From contig JAKGSH010000010.1 of assembly GCA_021568835.1 (NCBI GenBank), forward strand, positions 744,001-808,000: a stretch of DNA of 64,000 nt. Direction: 5' to 3'. The translations under genes were made by a program, and so were the position numbers. Below the pieces are notes generated by a model. The model had not been told where the DNA came from. It did no database searches and worked only from the letters and a program-made list of their open reading frames with translations. This DNA is from Streptomyces sp. Tue 6430 (lineage in GTDB: Bacteria > Actinomycetota > Actinomycetes > Streptomycetales > Streptomycetaceae). Below are positions 18,865 through 26,666 of this stretch, in pieces (positions within the stretch are counted from its first letter, which is position 1; each line of letters starts with the position of its first letter).

Positions 18865-20622
18865 TCAGCCGGCGGCGGGGCGGCCCAGGTCGCGGAGGAA
18901 GACCAGCGCGGCCCGCGCGGTGGCGTCGTTCTGCCGGAAGGCGGGCCCGCCCGTGCGCGGCCGGGTGAACGCGCCCGGCGTCCGCCCGTCGGTGTGCGGC
19001 CCGAGCGCGAAGCGCCGGGGGTGCGGCTCACCGTTGCGGTCCAGGATCCGTCCGTCGAGGCGGTCCACCCGCAGCAGCCCGTCGGGGGTCTCGGCCGCGC
19101 CCTCCCGGTACAGCTCGCGCAGCAGCGGGTCGCGGGCGCGCCGGACCGTCGGTTCGGGCAGCCGCGCCTCGACCAGTGCCCGCGCCGCGACGGAGAATCC
19201 CGGCACGGTCGGACTCGACGCCCGGAACACCCCGCCCTCGGCGTCCACGGTCATGCCGGCGCCGACGAAGTGCAGCACTCCCGCCCGGGACAGCGCGAGC
19301 AGTTGCCGCAGCCGGGGTCCGGGCGGGCCGGAGGCCAGCCGGCTGAAGAAGCCGTGCCACCAGGGCCCGGTGTTCCCGAGCCTGAGCAGTTGCCCGTACA
19401 CGGACAGCAGGGCGAGGAAGACGGCCAGGTCGGGACTGTGCGAGGGGTCGTGCCGGCGGTCGAGGCCGGCCTCGACGTGCTCCCGCAGTCCCTCCTGGAA
19501 CTCCGCGGAGGACGCGTACCGCACCCCGTCCAGCGGCCGGTCGAGCGCGGCCAGGTCGAGCCGGTCGCGCGGGTCGGGCACGGCGGACGCCACGAGGGTC
19601 TCCCGCTCGGCGGCGTCCCCGGCGGCGGCGTACTTCTCCTCGAAGTCGGTCCAGGCGACCGCCGTGCGCTCGGGATGGGCCGTGAACAGCCGGTGGTAGT
19701 GGGCGAACCCCAACTCCTTCTCCACCAGCGGCCACACGTCCCGCCGGAAGTCGAACCCCTCCGGCCGGGAGAGCAGTTCCGCCGTCTCGGCGGGCCCGAA
19801 GAACCTGGGCAGCGGGGGCCGCTCCCCGTTCCAGTCGTACCCGATCTTCGCGTGGTACGGCACTCCGCTCCGCGAGCCGACGTACAGCACCGGTTCCCGC
19901 CCCGAGGGGACGTAGGCGTCGCCCTCGTACCGGCCGCCGCGCCCCTCGGTGAGCAGCACCATCAGGTCGACGAAGGCGAGGCCGAGGCCGCGGACGAGGA
20001 CGGGTTCGCCGGGCCGCAGCGCGGACAGGTCGCTGTCGGCGGTGAAGTCCGGCGGGAGGTGGACCAGCCCGTGCTCGCCCGCGTACGCCGTCAGGGCCCG
20101 CTGTTCGTCGTCGGGTTCGGCGTCCAGATGGCCGAGGGCGAGGACGACGAGGTCCGCGAGGAGCGGCCGGGGACGGTCCTGCAGCCACACCTGCTGGCGG
20201 CCCGTGCGCGGCCCGCCGACGCGCAGGGCGCGGCGCGGGTGGTGGTGGACGGTGACGGACGGGGGCAGCGCGGCCACCGCCCGCTCGTGCGCCCAGCGCA
20301 GGTAGCCGCCCTGGAGCCGCCGGTCGGCGAAGGTGCGGCCGTCGATGCCCGCCCACTCGTGCAGGGTGGGCCCCTCGTGGACGGGTCCGGCCATGTCCAC
20401 CGTGTCGTCGGTGAACACGGTGACGTCCCCGGCGTGCGAGTTCATCCACAGCAGCGGTGACTGCGCGGCCCGCCAGACGCGTCCGGCGCCCGGCGGATAC
20501 GGGTCGACGAGATGGATGTCGAGGCCCGGACCGGCGTACAGCTCGGGTGCGTTGGCGGCGATCCGCTCGACGAGGCCGGCGCCGCGCGGTCCGGCCCCGA
20601 CGATGACCAGGGAGTGTCTCAT
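18865..20622 (-). CDS. FAD/NAD(P)-binding protein (NAD_binding_9 type)
   Basis: 585-residue oxidoreductase-like protein. The N-terminal dinucleotide fold is VIVGAGPRGAGLVERI, followed by the acidic end of beta-2 (IHLVDPYPPG) and the SPLLWMNSHAG segment typical of this family. A second Rossmann-like part is visible around LLADLVVLALGHLDAE. The family is often annotated as FAD-NAD(P)-binding, sometimes linked to amino-acid hydroxylation, but no reaction is fixed. ATG 20622 overlaps the TGA of a small upstream gene (ATGA), so translation is coupled. The LLM flavin enzyme follows 43 bp downstream. No frame break is present over nearly 600 codons. Confidence 0.82.
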   Translation of the reverse strand: MRHSLVIVGAGPRGAGLVERIAANAPELYAGPGLDIHLVDPYPPGAGRVWRAAQSPLLWMNSHAGDVTVFTDDTVDMAGPVHEGPTLHEWAGIDGRTFADRRLQGGYLRWAHERAVAALPPSVTVHHHPRRALRVGGPRTGRQQVWLQDRPRPLLADLVVLALGHLDAEPDDEQRALTAYAGEHGLVHLPPDFTADSDLSALRPGEPVLVRGLGLAFVDLMVLLTEGRGGRYEGDAYVPSGREPVLYVGSRSGVPYHAKIGYDWNGERPPLPRFFGPAETAELLSRPEGFDFRRDVWPLVEKELGFAHYHRLFTAHPERTAVAWTDFEEKYAAAGDAAERETLVASAVPDPRDRLDLAALDRPLDGVRYASSAEFQEGLREHVEAGLDRRHDPSHSPDLAVFLALLSVYGQLLRLGNTGPWWHGFFSRLASGPPGPRLRQLLALSRAGVLHFVGAGMTVDAEGGVFRASSPTVPGFSVAARALVEARLPEPTVRRARDPLLRELYREGAAETPDGLLRVDRLDGRILDRNGEPHPRRFALGPHTDGRTPGAFTRPRTGGPAFRQNDATARAALVFLRDLGRPAAG

Positions 20623-20818
20623 CGGGTGCGCTCCGGACCGCGCGCGTGGTGCTTCTCCCCGTGGCACCGGCCGGCGCCGGGCAGCGAGGGGACGGGCGCG
20701 TGCCGGACCGTGGCCACGGTCGGCGGGGGTGCCGCCCGGTGGGTGCGGTGGTGGACGAGCGGCACCGAGAACAGCGGGTCCGCGACGGCGGAGGCTTTGA
20801 CGGGGTGTCGGAAGACAT
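20619..20818 (-). CDS. Probable small peptide gene coupled to the FAD/NAD(P)-binding gene (about 66 residues, one frameshift)
   Basis: Between a good ribosome site (GGAG 7 bases before ATG 20818) and the FAD gene, one frame has about 93% G/C at third codon positions, as real Streptomyces genes do. The start MSSDTP is one frame off; restoring one base in the four-G run at 20802-20805 joins it to VKASAVADPLFSVPLVHH and gives a 66-residue peptide ending in GPERTR, whose TGA overlaps the next ATG. It is rich in His, Pro, Val and Arg, has one Cys and no signal peptide. A reading from GTG 20864 without correction would give 81 residues but with poor codon use at its start. Function unknown; it could be a modified-peptide precursor or a small accessory subunit. 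Confidence 0.5.
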
Positions 20819-20919
20819 GCGAAGGCTCCGTGACTTCATGTCGAACACGGGTGGGTGCCTTCACACCGGTGCGCCGCGCGGCGCCGTACGGCCGAGCCCC
20901 TCAGCAGAGCCGTCCGCCG

Positions 20920-20950
20920 AGAGTACGGCGGCGTTTCCCCTCGCTGTCAA
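20920..20950 (-). promoter_or_regulatory. Possible promoter of the peptide/FAD/LLM operon
   Basis: A consensus -35 TTGACA (20950-20945) is followed after 19 nt by TACTCT (20925-20920). This is about 100 bases upstream of the small gene. Spacing is longer than optimal. Confidence 0.35.
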
Positions 20951-21440
20951 GGGTGTCCACACTGTGAGCCGTACGTCTCAGGTCAGTTGACGCGTCTGCG
21001 GATGCCTGTTCCACTTGGGCCATGCATCCGCAGCAGTGGCTGGTCACGCGCTCCCACATCGACTTCGGTCGTGTGTGGTCCTCTTCCTGTTGAGCCGACC
21101 CCCTGCGTGCCCCGGTTCCCGGGCACCCCTCGCGCGTTCTTCCTCTCCCCCGGCTCTGCCTTCACCCGCGCCCCTCCCCTCGGCCCGCGCTTTCGTCCTC
21201 GTTCCCCGCTGTCCCGGAAACCGCACACGATGCGTACGTCCCTGCGCCCCACCGGAGCTTCCTCACCCCCTTCCCCCTGATCACGTCGGCGGCGCCGACG
21301 CCCGGACCCTCGCGAAGCGGGGCGCGACGGGCTCGGCGACCGGGAAGCCGCGGATCTCCCCGCCCGAACCGGAGGACCGACCGGAGAACGACCGGAGAAC
21401 GACCGGAGAACGACCGGAGAACGACCGGAGGACGAGCGGT
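20951..21440. other. Gene-free stretch between the FAD operon and DUF5685
   Basis: No open frame here has Streptomyces-like codon use on either strand. It holds a C/T-rich tract near 21100-21270 and the tandem repeat listed next. Confidence 0.45.
21378..21432. repeat. 11-bp tandem repeat, 4 exact plus 1 near copy
   Basis: CGACCGGAGAA is repeated exactly at 21378-21388, 21389-21399, 21400-21410 and 21411-21421; a fifth copy with one change is at 21422-21432. It lies just beyond the stop of the DUF5685 gene. Confidence 0.9.
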
Positions 21441-22628
21441 TCAGCAGTCGCAGCTGCAGCCGTCGCAGCAGCAGCCGTCCCCGCAGCAGCCGTCCCCGCA
21501 GTTCCCGCAGCAGTCACAGCAGTCGCAGCAGTCCGAGCAGCTCTCGCCGCGATGGCACAGGCCTTCCTTGGGCTCCCGCGTCCACGGGTCGTCGTACGTG
21601 CCGCAGCACATCTGGCAGGTGCAGGCGAGGCCGGACCACACCAGGCACCCGGCGAGCAGACCGCGCCGGTCGCGGTGCGGCGGGGGCGGCGGCGGGCTGC
21701 CGGGGCCGGACGGGGCGTAGGGGTTGCCGGGCGGCGGCCCGTACTGCTCCGGTGCGTGCGCGTGTCCGCACGAGGCGGTGCCGAAGGCCCGGTCCACGGA
21801 GGTGCGCAGCTCGTGCACGAGCAGCGCGTGAGCGAGCCCGGCGTCCGTGAACTCGGCGTCGCGCAGAGCCAGCCGGATCCCGTGCACGGCGTCGTCCGCG
21901 AGCCGCCGGGCCTCCGTGAGGGAGGTCCCGGTGGCCGTGAGCGGGTTCCAGGCGCCGGCCGCGGCGTCGGTCCCCCGGTCCTCGACAGCGTCCAGCAGGT
22001 GTGCGAGCCGGCCGAACAGGCGGCCGGCCTCGGCGAGCGGTTCGGCGTTGCCGGGCCGGCCCGCCAGGACCGCGGTGTGGGCGAAGGCGGCGGCGGTGGC
22101 CGTCTCGGTCGGTTCGGTGACGGTCAGCAACGGCGTGCCGGGCCCGGCGAGCGCCTCGATGCCGACCTGCCGGTCCACGGCGTCCACCAGGACGGCCGTG
22201 TCGAAGCCGACGGCAGAGCCGCCGCGCGCGCCCGCCCGTCCCCAGCTCGCGGCCACCCGGCGCGCGGCCAGGGCGACCGGGCGGCGCGCCAGCAGTCCGT
22301 CCCCGTCGGCGACGTGGTCGCGCACCTTGGCGGCGGCCAGCACCAGCGAGACCGCCGCCGCGAGCCGGGCCCCCTCCCCCTGCGCGACGGACGCGGAGCG
22401 CATGCCGCGCAGCGGACAGGGCCCGGCCGTACGCCGCGTGCCCTCGGGCCGTTCGGCCTGAGCCTCCGTCAGGACGGAGACGAGCAGGCCGTCGTAGTTG
22501 GTGACGATCCGCGCGAACTGTCCGTGATCGCGCCGCAGGGCGAGGCAGAGCCCGCACAAGTGCGCCATCCACTGGGTCTTGAGTCCCTCACCGAGCCGGT
22601 GCCGGCACGGCCTGACGATCCCGAACAT
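21441..22628 (-). CDS. DUF5685 protein with extreme cysteine-rich C-terminal tail
   Basis: 395-residue protein. The N-terminal DUF5685 domain begins MFGIVRPCRHRLGEGL and continues WMAHLCGLCLALRRDHG, with conserved Cys that could bind metal, then mostly Ala/Leu-rich helices with RMRS-type basic turns. Near residue 300 there is GHAHAP and a Pro/Gly linker; a hydrophobic patch LLAGCLVWSGLACTCQMCCG follows. The last 35 residues consist mainly of Cys, Asp and Gly (CCDCCDCCGNCGDGCC and so on). The function of the family is unknown. Start ATG 22628. Divergent from sepF across 357 bp. Confidence 0.85.
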   Translation of the reverse strand: MFGIVRPCRHRLGEGLKTQWMAHLCGLCLALRRDHGQFARIVTNYDGLLVSVLTEAQAERPEGTRRTAGPCPLRGMRSASVAQGEGARLAAAVSLVLAAAKVRDHVADGDGLLARRPVALAARRVAASWGRAGARGGSAVGFDTAVLVDAVDRQVGIEALAGPGTPLLTVTEPTETATAAAFAHTAVLAGRPGNAEPLAEAGRLFGRLAHLLDAVEDRGTDAAAGAWNPLTATGTSLTEARRLADDAVHGIRLALRDAEFTDAGLAHALLVHELRTSVDRAFGTASCGHAHAPEQYGPPPGNPYAPSGPGSPPPPPPHRDRRGLLAGCLVWSGLACTCQMCCGTYDDPWTREPKEGLCHRGESCSDCCDCCDCCGNCGDGCCGDGCCCDGCSCDC

Positions 22629-22985
22629 GTCGATCCCCCGTGGTGTGTCCCGTGATGTGCGTCGGTCCCCGCGGCGTCGAGCCGCCGGGAGGACCGCCGT
22701 CGGCCGCCGCATCGTACCGACCGCCCGTCACGCGGGAACGGCGCGCCCGGTTCACCCGTCCGCTCCGCCACTCACCCGTACGCCGTGAAGAATCATATTT
22801 CACTCACAGTCAGCAGCCGTATGAGTCACGACCCTTGGGGCACATGGACTCTCGACGGATCGACTGTGCACCAGTAGCGTCACAAACCCCCCGCGCGGCG
22901 TCTATCCACTTGGCGCGACATCCGCATCATGGACGACCATGGGGAATGCGGAAAGCAAGAATGACCGCTGTGAGAGGAGGCGTCC
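22629..22985. other. Divergent promoter region DUF5685/sepF
   Basis: No gene. GC content falls near 22785-22815 (aatcatatttcactcac) and again around 22895-22975, which fits two divergent promoters. Confidence 0.45.
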
Positions 22986-23423
22986 ATGGGATCGGTACGC
23001 AAGGCGAGTGCCTGGCTTGGCCTCGTCGACGACAACGATGACGAGCGTTACTACGACGACGACTATTCCGAAGGGACCGACCCCGGAGACGCCTGGGTCA
23101 CCGACCCGCGGGTGAAGGTCGCCACCGACACCGCCCAGGAGAAGGGCCGCCGGATCGGCACCGTGACCCCGGACAGCTTCCGGGACGCGCGGGCGATCGG
23201 CGAGCTGTTCCGCGAGGGCGTCCCGGTCATCATGAACCTCACGGCCATGGAGGCCGCCGACGCCAAGCGCGTGGTCGACTTCGCGGCCGGGCTGATCTTC
23301 GGTCTGCGCGGTTCGATCGAGCGGGTGTCGACCCGGGTGTTCCTGCTCAGCCCCGCCAACACCGAGATCGTCAGCGGCGACCCGGCCGCGCGCCGCGCGG
23401 ACGGCTTCTTCAACCAGAGCTGA
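22986..23423 (+). CDS. sepF: SepF-like cell division protein (paralogue)
   Basis: 145-residue SepF family protein. In actinobacteria SepF links FtsZ filaments to the membrane. The N-terminal amphipathic start ([16 protein letters not shown]) could insert in the membrane; an acidic linker with a tyrosine/Asp cluster (RYYDDDY) follows; the C-terminal SepF core has [22 protein letters not shown] and RVFLLSP. Streptomyces carry several SepF paralogues; the main one sits in the dcw cluster next to ftsZ, so this is one of the additional copies. ATG 22986 has GAGAGGAGG 6-8 bases upstream. Confidence 0.9.
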   Translation: MGSVRKASAWLGLVDDNDDERYYDDDYSEGTDPGDAWVTDPRVKVATDTAQEKGRRIGTVTPDSFRDARAIGELFREGVPVIMNLTAMEAADAKRVVDFAAGLIFGLRGSIERVSTRVFLLSPANTEIVSGDPAARRADGFFNQS

Positions 23424-23459
23424 GGCAGGGCCGCTCGCCGGCCCCGCCCCCTTCCGGGG

Positions 23460-24665
23460 TCAGCGGAAGGCGTCGAGTCCGGTGAGCGCCTTGCCCAGCA
23501 CGAGCTGGTGCATCTCGACGGTGCCCTCGTAGGTCAGCACCGACTCGAGGTTGGTCGCGTGCCGCATGACGGGGTACTCGAGGGAGATCCCGTTCGCCCC
23601 GAGGATCGTCCGCGCGGTACGGCAGATCTCGATCGCCTCCCGCACGTTGTTGAGCTTGCCGAAGCTGACCTGTTCGGGACGCAGGCGGCCGGCGTCCATG
23701 CGCCGCCCCAGGTGGTGGGCGAGCAGGATCCCCTTGTGCAGTTCGACCGCCATGTCGGCGAGCTTGGCCTGGGTGAGCTGGAACCCGCCGATCGGCCGCC
23801 CGAACTGCTCCCGCGACTTCGCGTAGTCGACGGCGGTCTCGAAACTGGCCCGCGCCGCCCCCATGGCGCCCCACACGATCCCGTACCGGGCGTGGGACAG
23901 ACAGCTGAGCGGGCCCTTGAGCCCGACGACCTCCGGCAGTACGGCGTCGGCGGGCAGCCGTACGTCGTCCAGCACGAGTTCGCTGGTGACGCTGGCCCGC
24001 AGGGACCACTTGTGCTTGATCTCGGGCGCGGAGAACCCGGGGGTGTCGGTGGGCACGACGAAGCCCCGGATGCCCTCCTCGGTCTGTGCCCACACCACGG
24101 CGACGCCCGCGACCGACCCGTTGGTGATCCACATCTTGCGCCCGTTCAGGACCCAGTCGGAGCCGTCCCTCCTGGCGTGGGTCCGCATGCCGGCGGGGTC
24201 CGAACCGTGGTCGGGCTCGGTCAGTCCGAAGCAGCCGATGACCTCACCGGCGGCCATGCGCGGCAGCCAGGCCCGCTTCTGCTCCTCGCTGCCGAACCGG
24301 TGGACGGCGTACATGGCGAGGGAGCCCTGGACGGAGACGAGCGAGCGGATCCCGGAGTCGGCGGCCTCCAGCTCCAGGCAGGCCAGCCCGTACTGCACGT
24401 TCGTGGCACCGGCGCACCCGTAGCCCGTGAGGGACATGCCGAGGGCCCCGATCCCGCCCAGTTCCCTCGCCAGTTCCCGGATCCGGGGCAGCTCGCCCGT
24501 CTCGTACCACTCGGCGACGTACGGCAGTACCCGGTCGGCGGCCCAGGAGCGCACGGTGTCCCGTACGGCGAGGTCCTCGTCGTCCAGGAGGTCGTCGATC
24601 CCGAGGGGGTCGGACGGGTCGAAAGGAGGCGGCACAGACCCCACGGAGCCCGAGGACGACGACAT
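23460..24665 (-). CDS. Glutaryl-CoA dehydrogenase-type acyl-CoA dehydrogenase
   Basis: 401-residue FAD enzyme. It has the acyl-CoA dehydrogenase signatures GCFGLTEPDHGSDPAGM and the C-terminal catalytic Glu in LTYEGTVEMHQL. The segment SGIRSLVSVQGSLAMY carries the Arg that binds the distal carboxylate in glutaryl-CoA dehydrogenases, and YEGT at the catalytic base is typical of that subgroup, so oxidative decarboxylation of glutaryl-CoA to crotonyl-CoA (lysine/tryptophan breakdown) is likely. Start ATG 24665 has GGAGGG 5-6 bases upstream; a longer in-frame reading exists but lacks a ribosome site. A palindrome lies 22 bp upstream of the ATG. Confidence 0.88.
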   Translation of the reverse strand: MSSSSGSVGSVPPPFDPSDPLGIDDLLDDEDLAVRDTVRSWAADRVLPYVAEWYETGELPRIRELARELGGIGALGMSLTGYGCAGATNVQYGLACLELEAADSGIRSLVSVQGSLAMYAVHRFGSEEQKRAWLPRMAAGEVIGCFGLTEPDHGSDPAGMRTHARRDGSDWVLNGRKMWITNGSVAGVAVVWAQTEEGIRGFVVPTDTPGFSAPEIKHKWSLRASVTSELVLDDVRLPADAVLPEVVGLKGPLSCLSHARYGIVWGAMGAARASFETAVDYAKSREQFGRPIGGFQLTQAKLADMAVELHKGILLAHHLGRRMDAGRLRPEQVSFGKLNNVREAIEICRTARTILGANGISLEYPVMRHATNLESVLTYEGTVEMHQLVLGKALTGLDAFR

Positions 24666-24686
24666 GATTCCCTCCGAAACCTGAAA

Positions 24687-24701
24687 ACTAGCACCGCTAG
24701 T
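24687..24701. promoter_or_regulatory. Palindromic operator at the acyl-CoA dehydrogenase promoter
   Basis: Perfect inverted repeat ACTAGC-ACC-GCTAGT, 22 bp upstream of the gene start. The type is common for TetR-family regulators of acyl-CoA metabolism, but no regulator gene is adjacent. Confidence 0.6.
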
Positions 24702-24808
24702 CACGCGACTCCCCCGACGTTACGACGCCCGGCGGACCTCGTCCAGCCCCCACCCCACGCGCCCCGCCGGTGATCGCCGCGGGCGGCGCGCGGGCGGGAG
24801 AGCGGCCG

Positions 24809-26410
24809 TCAGGCCGACACTCGCGGCTGCCCTGCCTCCCGGGGCGAGGGCACCCGCACCGCGGGGGCGGGGGCCTCGCACTGCATCACCCGCGGCAGCC
24901 GCAGCGCCATGACCGCGCCCAGCAGCAACAGCCCCGCGCTCACCAGCAGCGTCACGTGCAGGCCGTGCACGAAGCAGTCCCGCGCCGTCTGCCGCAGGAT
25001 CTCCCCGGCGGGCCCGCCGAGCCGTCCGGCGACCTCGTACGCCTCGCCCAGCGAGTTCCCCGCCGCGGCCGACGCCGCGGCCGGCACCCCCGGCACCGAC
25101 GACAGACCCGGCGCGTAGGCCGCGTTCATCACGCTGCCCAGTAGCGCGATCCCGATCCCGGCCCCCAGCTGGTACGACGTCTCGCCGATCGCCGCCGCCC
25201 CGCCCGCCTGCTCCGGCGGCGCCTCGCTCAGCATCGACTCGTACGCCCCGAACAGCGTCGTCTCCAGCCCGAACCCGAGCAGCAGGAAGCCGACCACCAG
25301 CAGCGCCGGGTTGTCCGCCCCGCCCATCGCGGTCAGGGTGACGACCGCGGCGGCGGTGAGGCAGAACCCGGCGCACACCGTCCGCCGCGGCCCGAACCGC
25401 CGCAGCAGCCGGGCCCCGGCGAGCCCCGCGGCCATCGCCGCGAAGGTCAGCGGCAGCAGGCGCAGCCCCGTCTCCAGCGGGGACAGGTCCAGCACCAGCT
25501 GGAGGTACTGCGCCGCGATCAGTTCCAGACCCACCAGCGCCAGCATCGCCAGCACGATGCACCCCACCGCCGTACCGAACGCGGGCCGCGCGAACATGCG
25601 CAGGTCCACCAGCGGATGCGCGCGCCGCCGCTGACGGCGCACGAACAGCACGATCAGCAGTGCGCCGACGGCCAGCGGCACCAGGGTGAGCGGGCCCAGT
25701 TCGCCACTGCCCAGCCGCTTGACGCCCAGGACGGCGCCGAACAGTCCGGCGGCGGCCGTCAGCGCGCCCACGACGTCCCACGGCCCCTCCCCGGCGCCCT
25801 TGGACTCGGGCAGCAGCAGCCGGCCCACCGGCAGGCTGACCAGCATCAGGGGGATGTTGACGAGGAAGACCGAGCCCCACCAGAAGTGCTCCAGCAGGAA
25901 GCCGCCGAGCAGCGGCCCGACCGCCGCGCCGACCGCGGCGACGGCGCTCCAGATGCCGATGGCGAGCGCCCGCTCCCGCCGGTCGGGGAAGACCTGGCGC
26001 AGGATGGACAGCGTCGCGGGCATGATCATCGCGCCGCCGACGCCGAGCAGCGCCCGCGCGAGGACGAGCACCTCGCCGCTGCCGGCGAACGCCGCGAGCG
26101 CGGAGGCCACGCCGAACAGCGTGTAACCGAGCAGCAGCACCCTTCTGCGGCCGACCCTGTCGCCGAGCGTGCCGAACAGGATCAGCAGCGAGGCGCAGAC
26201 CAGGGGATAGGTGTCGACGATCCAGAGCAGTTCGATCGCGCCGGGCCGCAGGTCCTCGGTGACGGCGGGCACCGCCACGTGCAGCACGGTCGCATCGACG
26301 GCGACCAGGAGCAGGCTGACGCACAGCACCACCAGCACGACCCAGCGGTTGGCACCGGCCCCGGCCGCCCGACGGCGCCACCGAACGGCGGCCGTGGTCG
26401 TCCCGGACAT
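24809..26410 (-). CDS. DHA2-family (EmrB/QacA-like) MFS drug exporter
   Basis: 533-residue proton-coupled exporter with 14 predicted membrane helices. Helix 1 carries WVVLVVLCVSLLLVAVDATVLHVAVP with the DHA2 Asp; loop 2-3 has GTLGDRVGRRRVLL (motif A); motif C-like GPLLGGFLLEHFWWGSVFLVN is in helix 5. The C-terminus is a short cytoplasmic tail. The ATG at 26410 has GGGAGG 9 bases upstream. Antiseptics, dyes or endogenous antibiotics are usual substrates; none can be named. A TetR-type palindrome upstream could be its operator. Confidence 0.9.
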   Translation of the reverse strand: MSGTTTAAVRWRRRAAGAGANRWVVLVVLCVSLLLVAVDATVLHVAVPAVTEDLRPGAIELLWIVDTYPLVCASLLILFGTLGDRVGRRRVLLLGYTLFGVASALAAFAGSGEVLVLARALLGVGGAMIMPATLSILRQVFPDRRERALAIGIWSAVAAVGAAVGPLLGGFLLEHFWWGSVFLVNIPLMLVSLPVGRLLLPESKGAGEGPWDVVGALTAAAGLFGAVLGVKRLGSGELGPLTLVPLAVGALLIVLFVRRQRRRAHPLVDLRMFARPAFGTAVGCIVLAMLALVGLELIAAQYLQLVLDLSPLETGLRLLPLTFAAMAAGLAGARLLRRFGPRRTVCAGFCLTAAAVVTLTAMGGADNPALLVVGFLLLGFGLETTLFGAYESMLSEAPPEQAGGAAAIGETSYQLGAGIGIALLGSVMNAAYAPGLSSVPGVPAAASAAAGNSLGEAYEVAGRLGGPAGEILRQTARDCFVHGLHVTLLVSAGLLLLGAVMALRLPRVMQCEAPAPAVRVPSPREAGQPRVSA

Positions 26411-26589
26411 GAACGTACCTCCCAGAGTTCCCTCGGTTCGGCGGGCTCGCGGGGCGGGGACTCCCCGGGGCTCGGCCGGAGAGGAGCGGTGGTCCCCGGC
26501 CCGCGCGACGAACGACGAGTGACACGCAGCGTACGCGAGTTCGCGCGTCGGCCACGTGGCGGACCTCTCACAGTTCCCGGCCGAACATG

Positions 26590-26603
26590 TGGCGTACGCC
26601 ACT
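26590..26603. promoter_or_regulatory. Palindrome between the MFS exporter and PIG-V-like gene
   Basis: Perfect 14-bp inverted repeat GTGGCGTACGCCAC, extended on both sides after one mismatch (CA..TG). It lies 180 bp upstream of the exporter and 64 bp upstream of the divergent gene. A related half-site GGCCACGTGGC is nearby at 26551. Confidence 0.55.
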
Positions 26604-26666
26604 TGCCTCACGGCCCGTCGCACCCCGGCGCACCCTCTGTTTCCGGGTGCCGCCGATAATCGCCCC

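Noticed and set aside
19028..20848. Very long open frames antisense or out of frame with the FAD/NAD(P) gene and many similar ones across the window
   Set aside because: Their third codon positions are not G/C-biased and their products are Arg/Pro/Ala repeats; they are shadows of real genes in GC-rich DNA.
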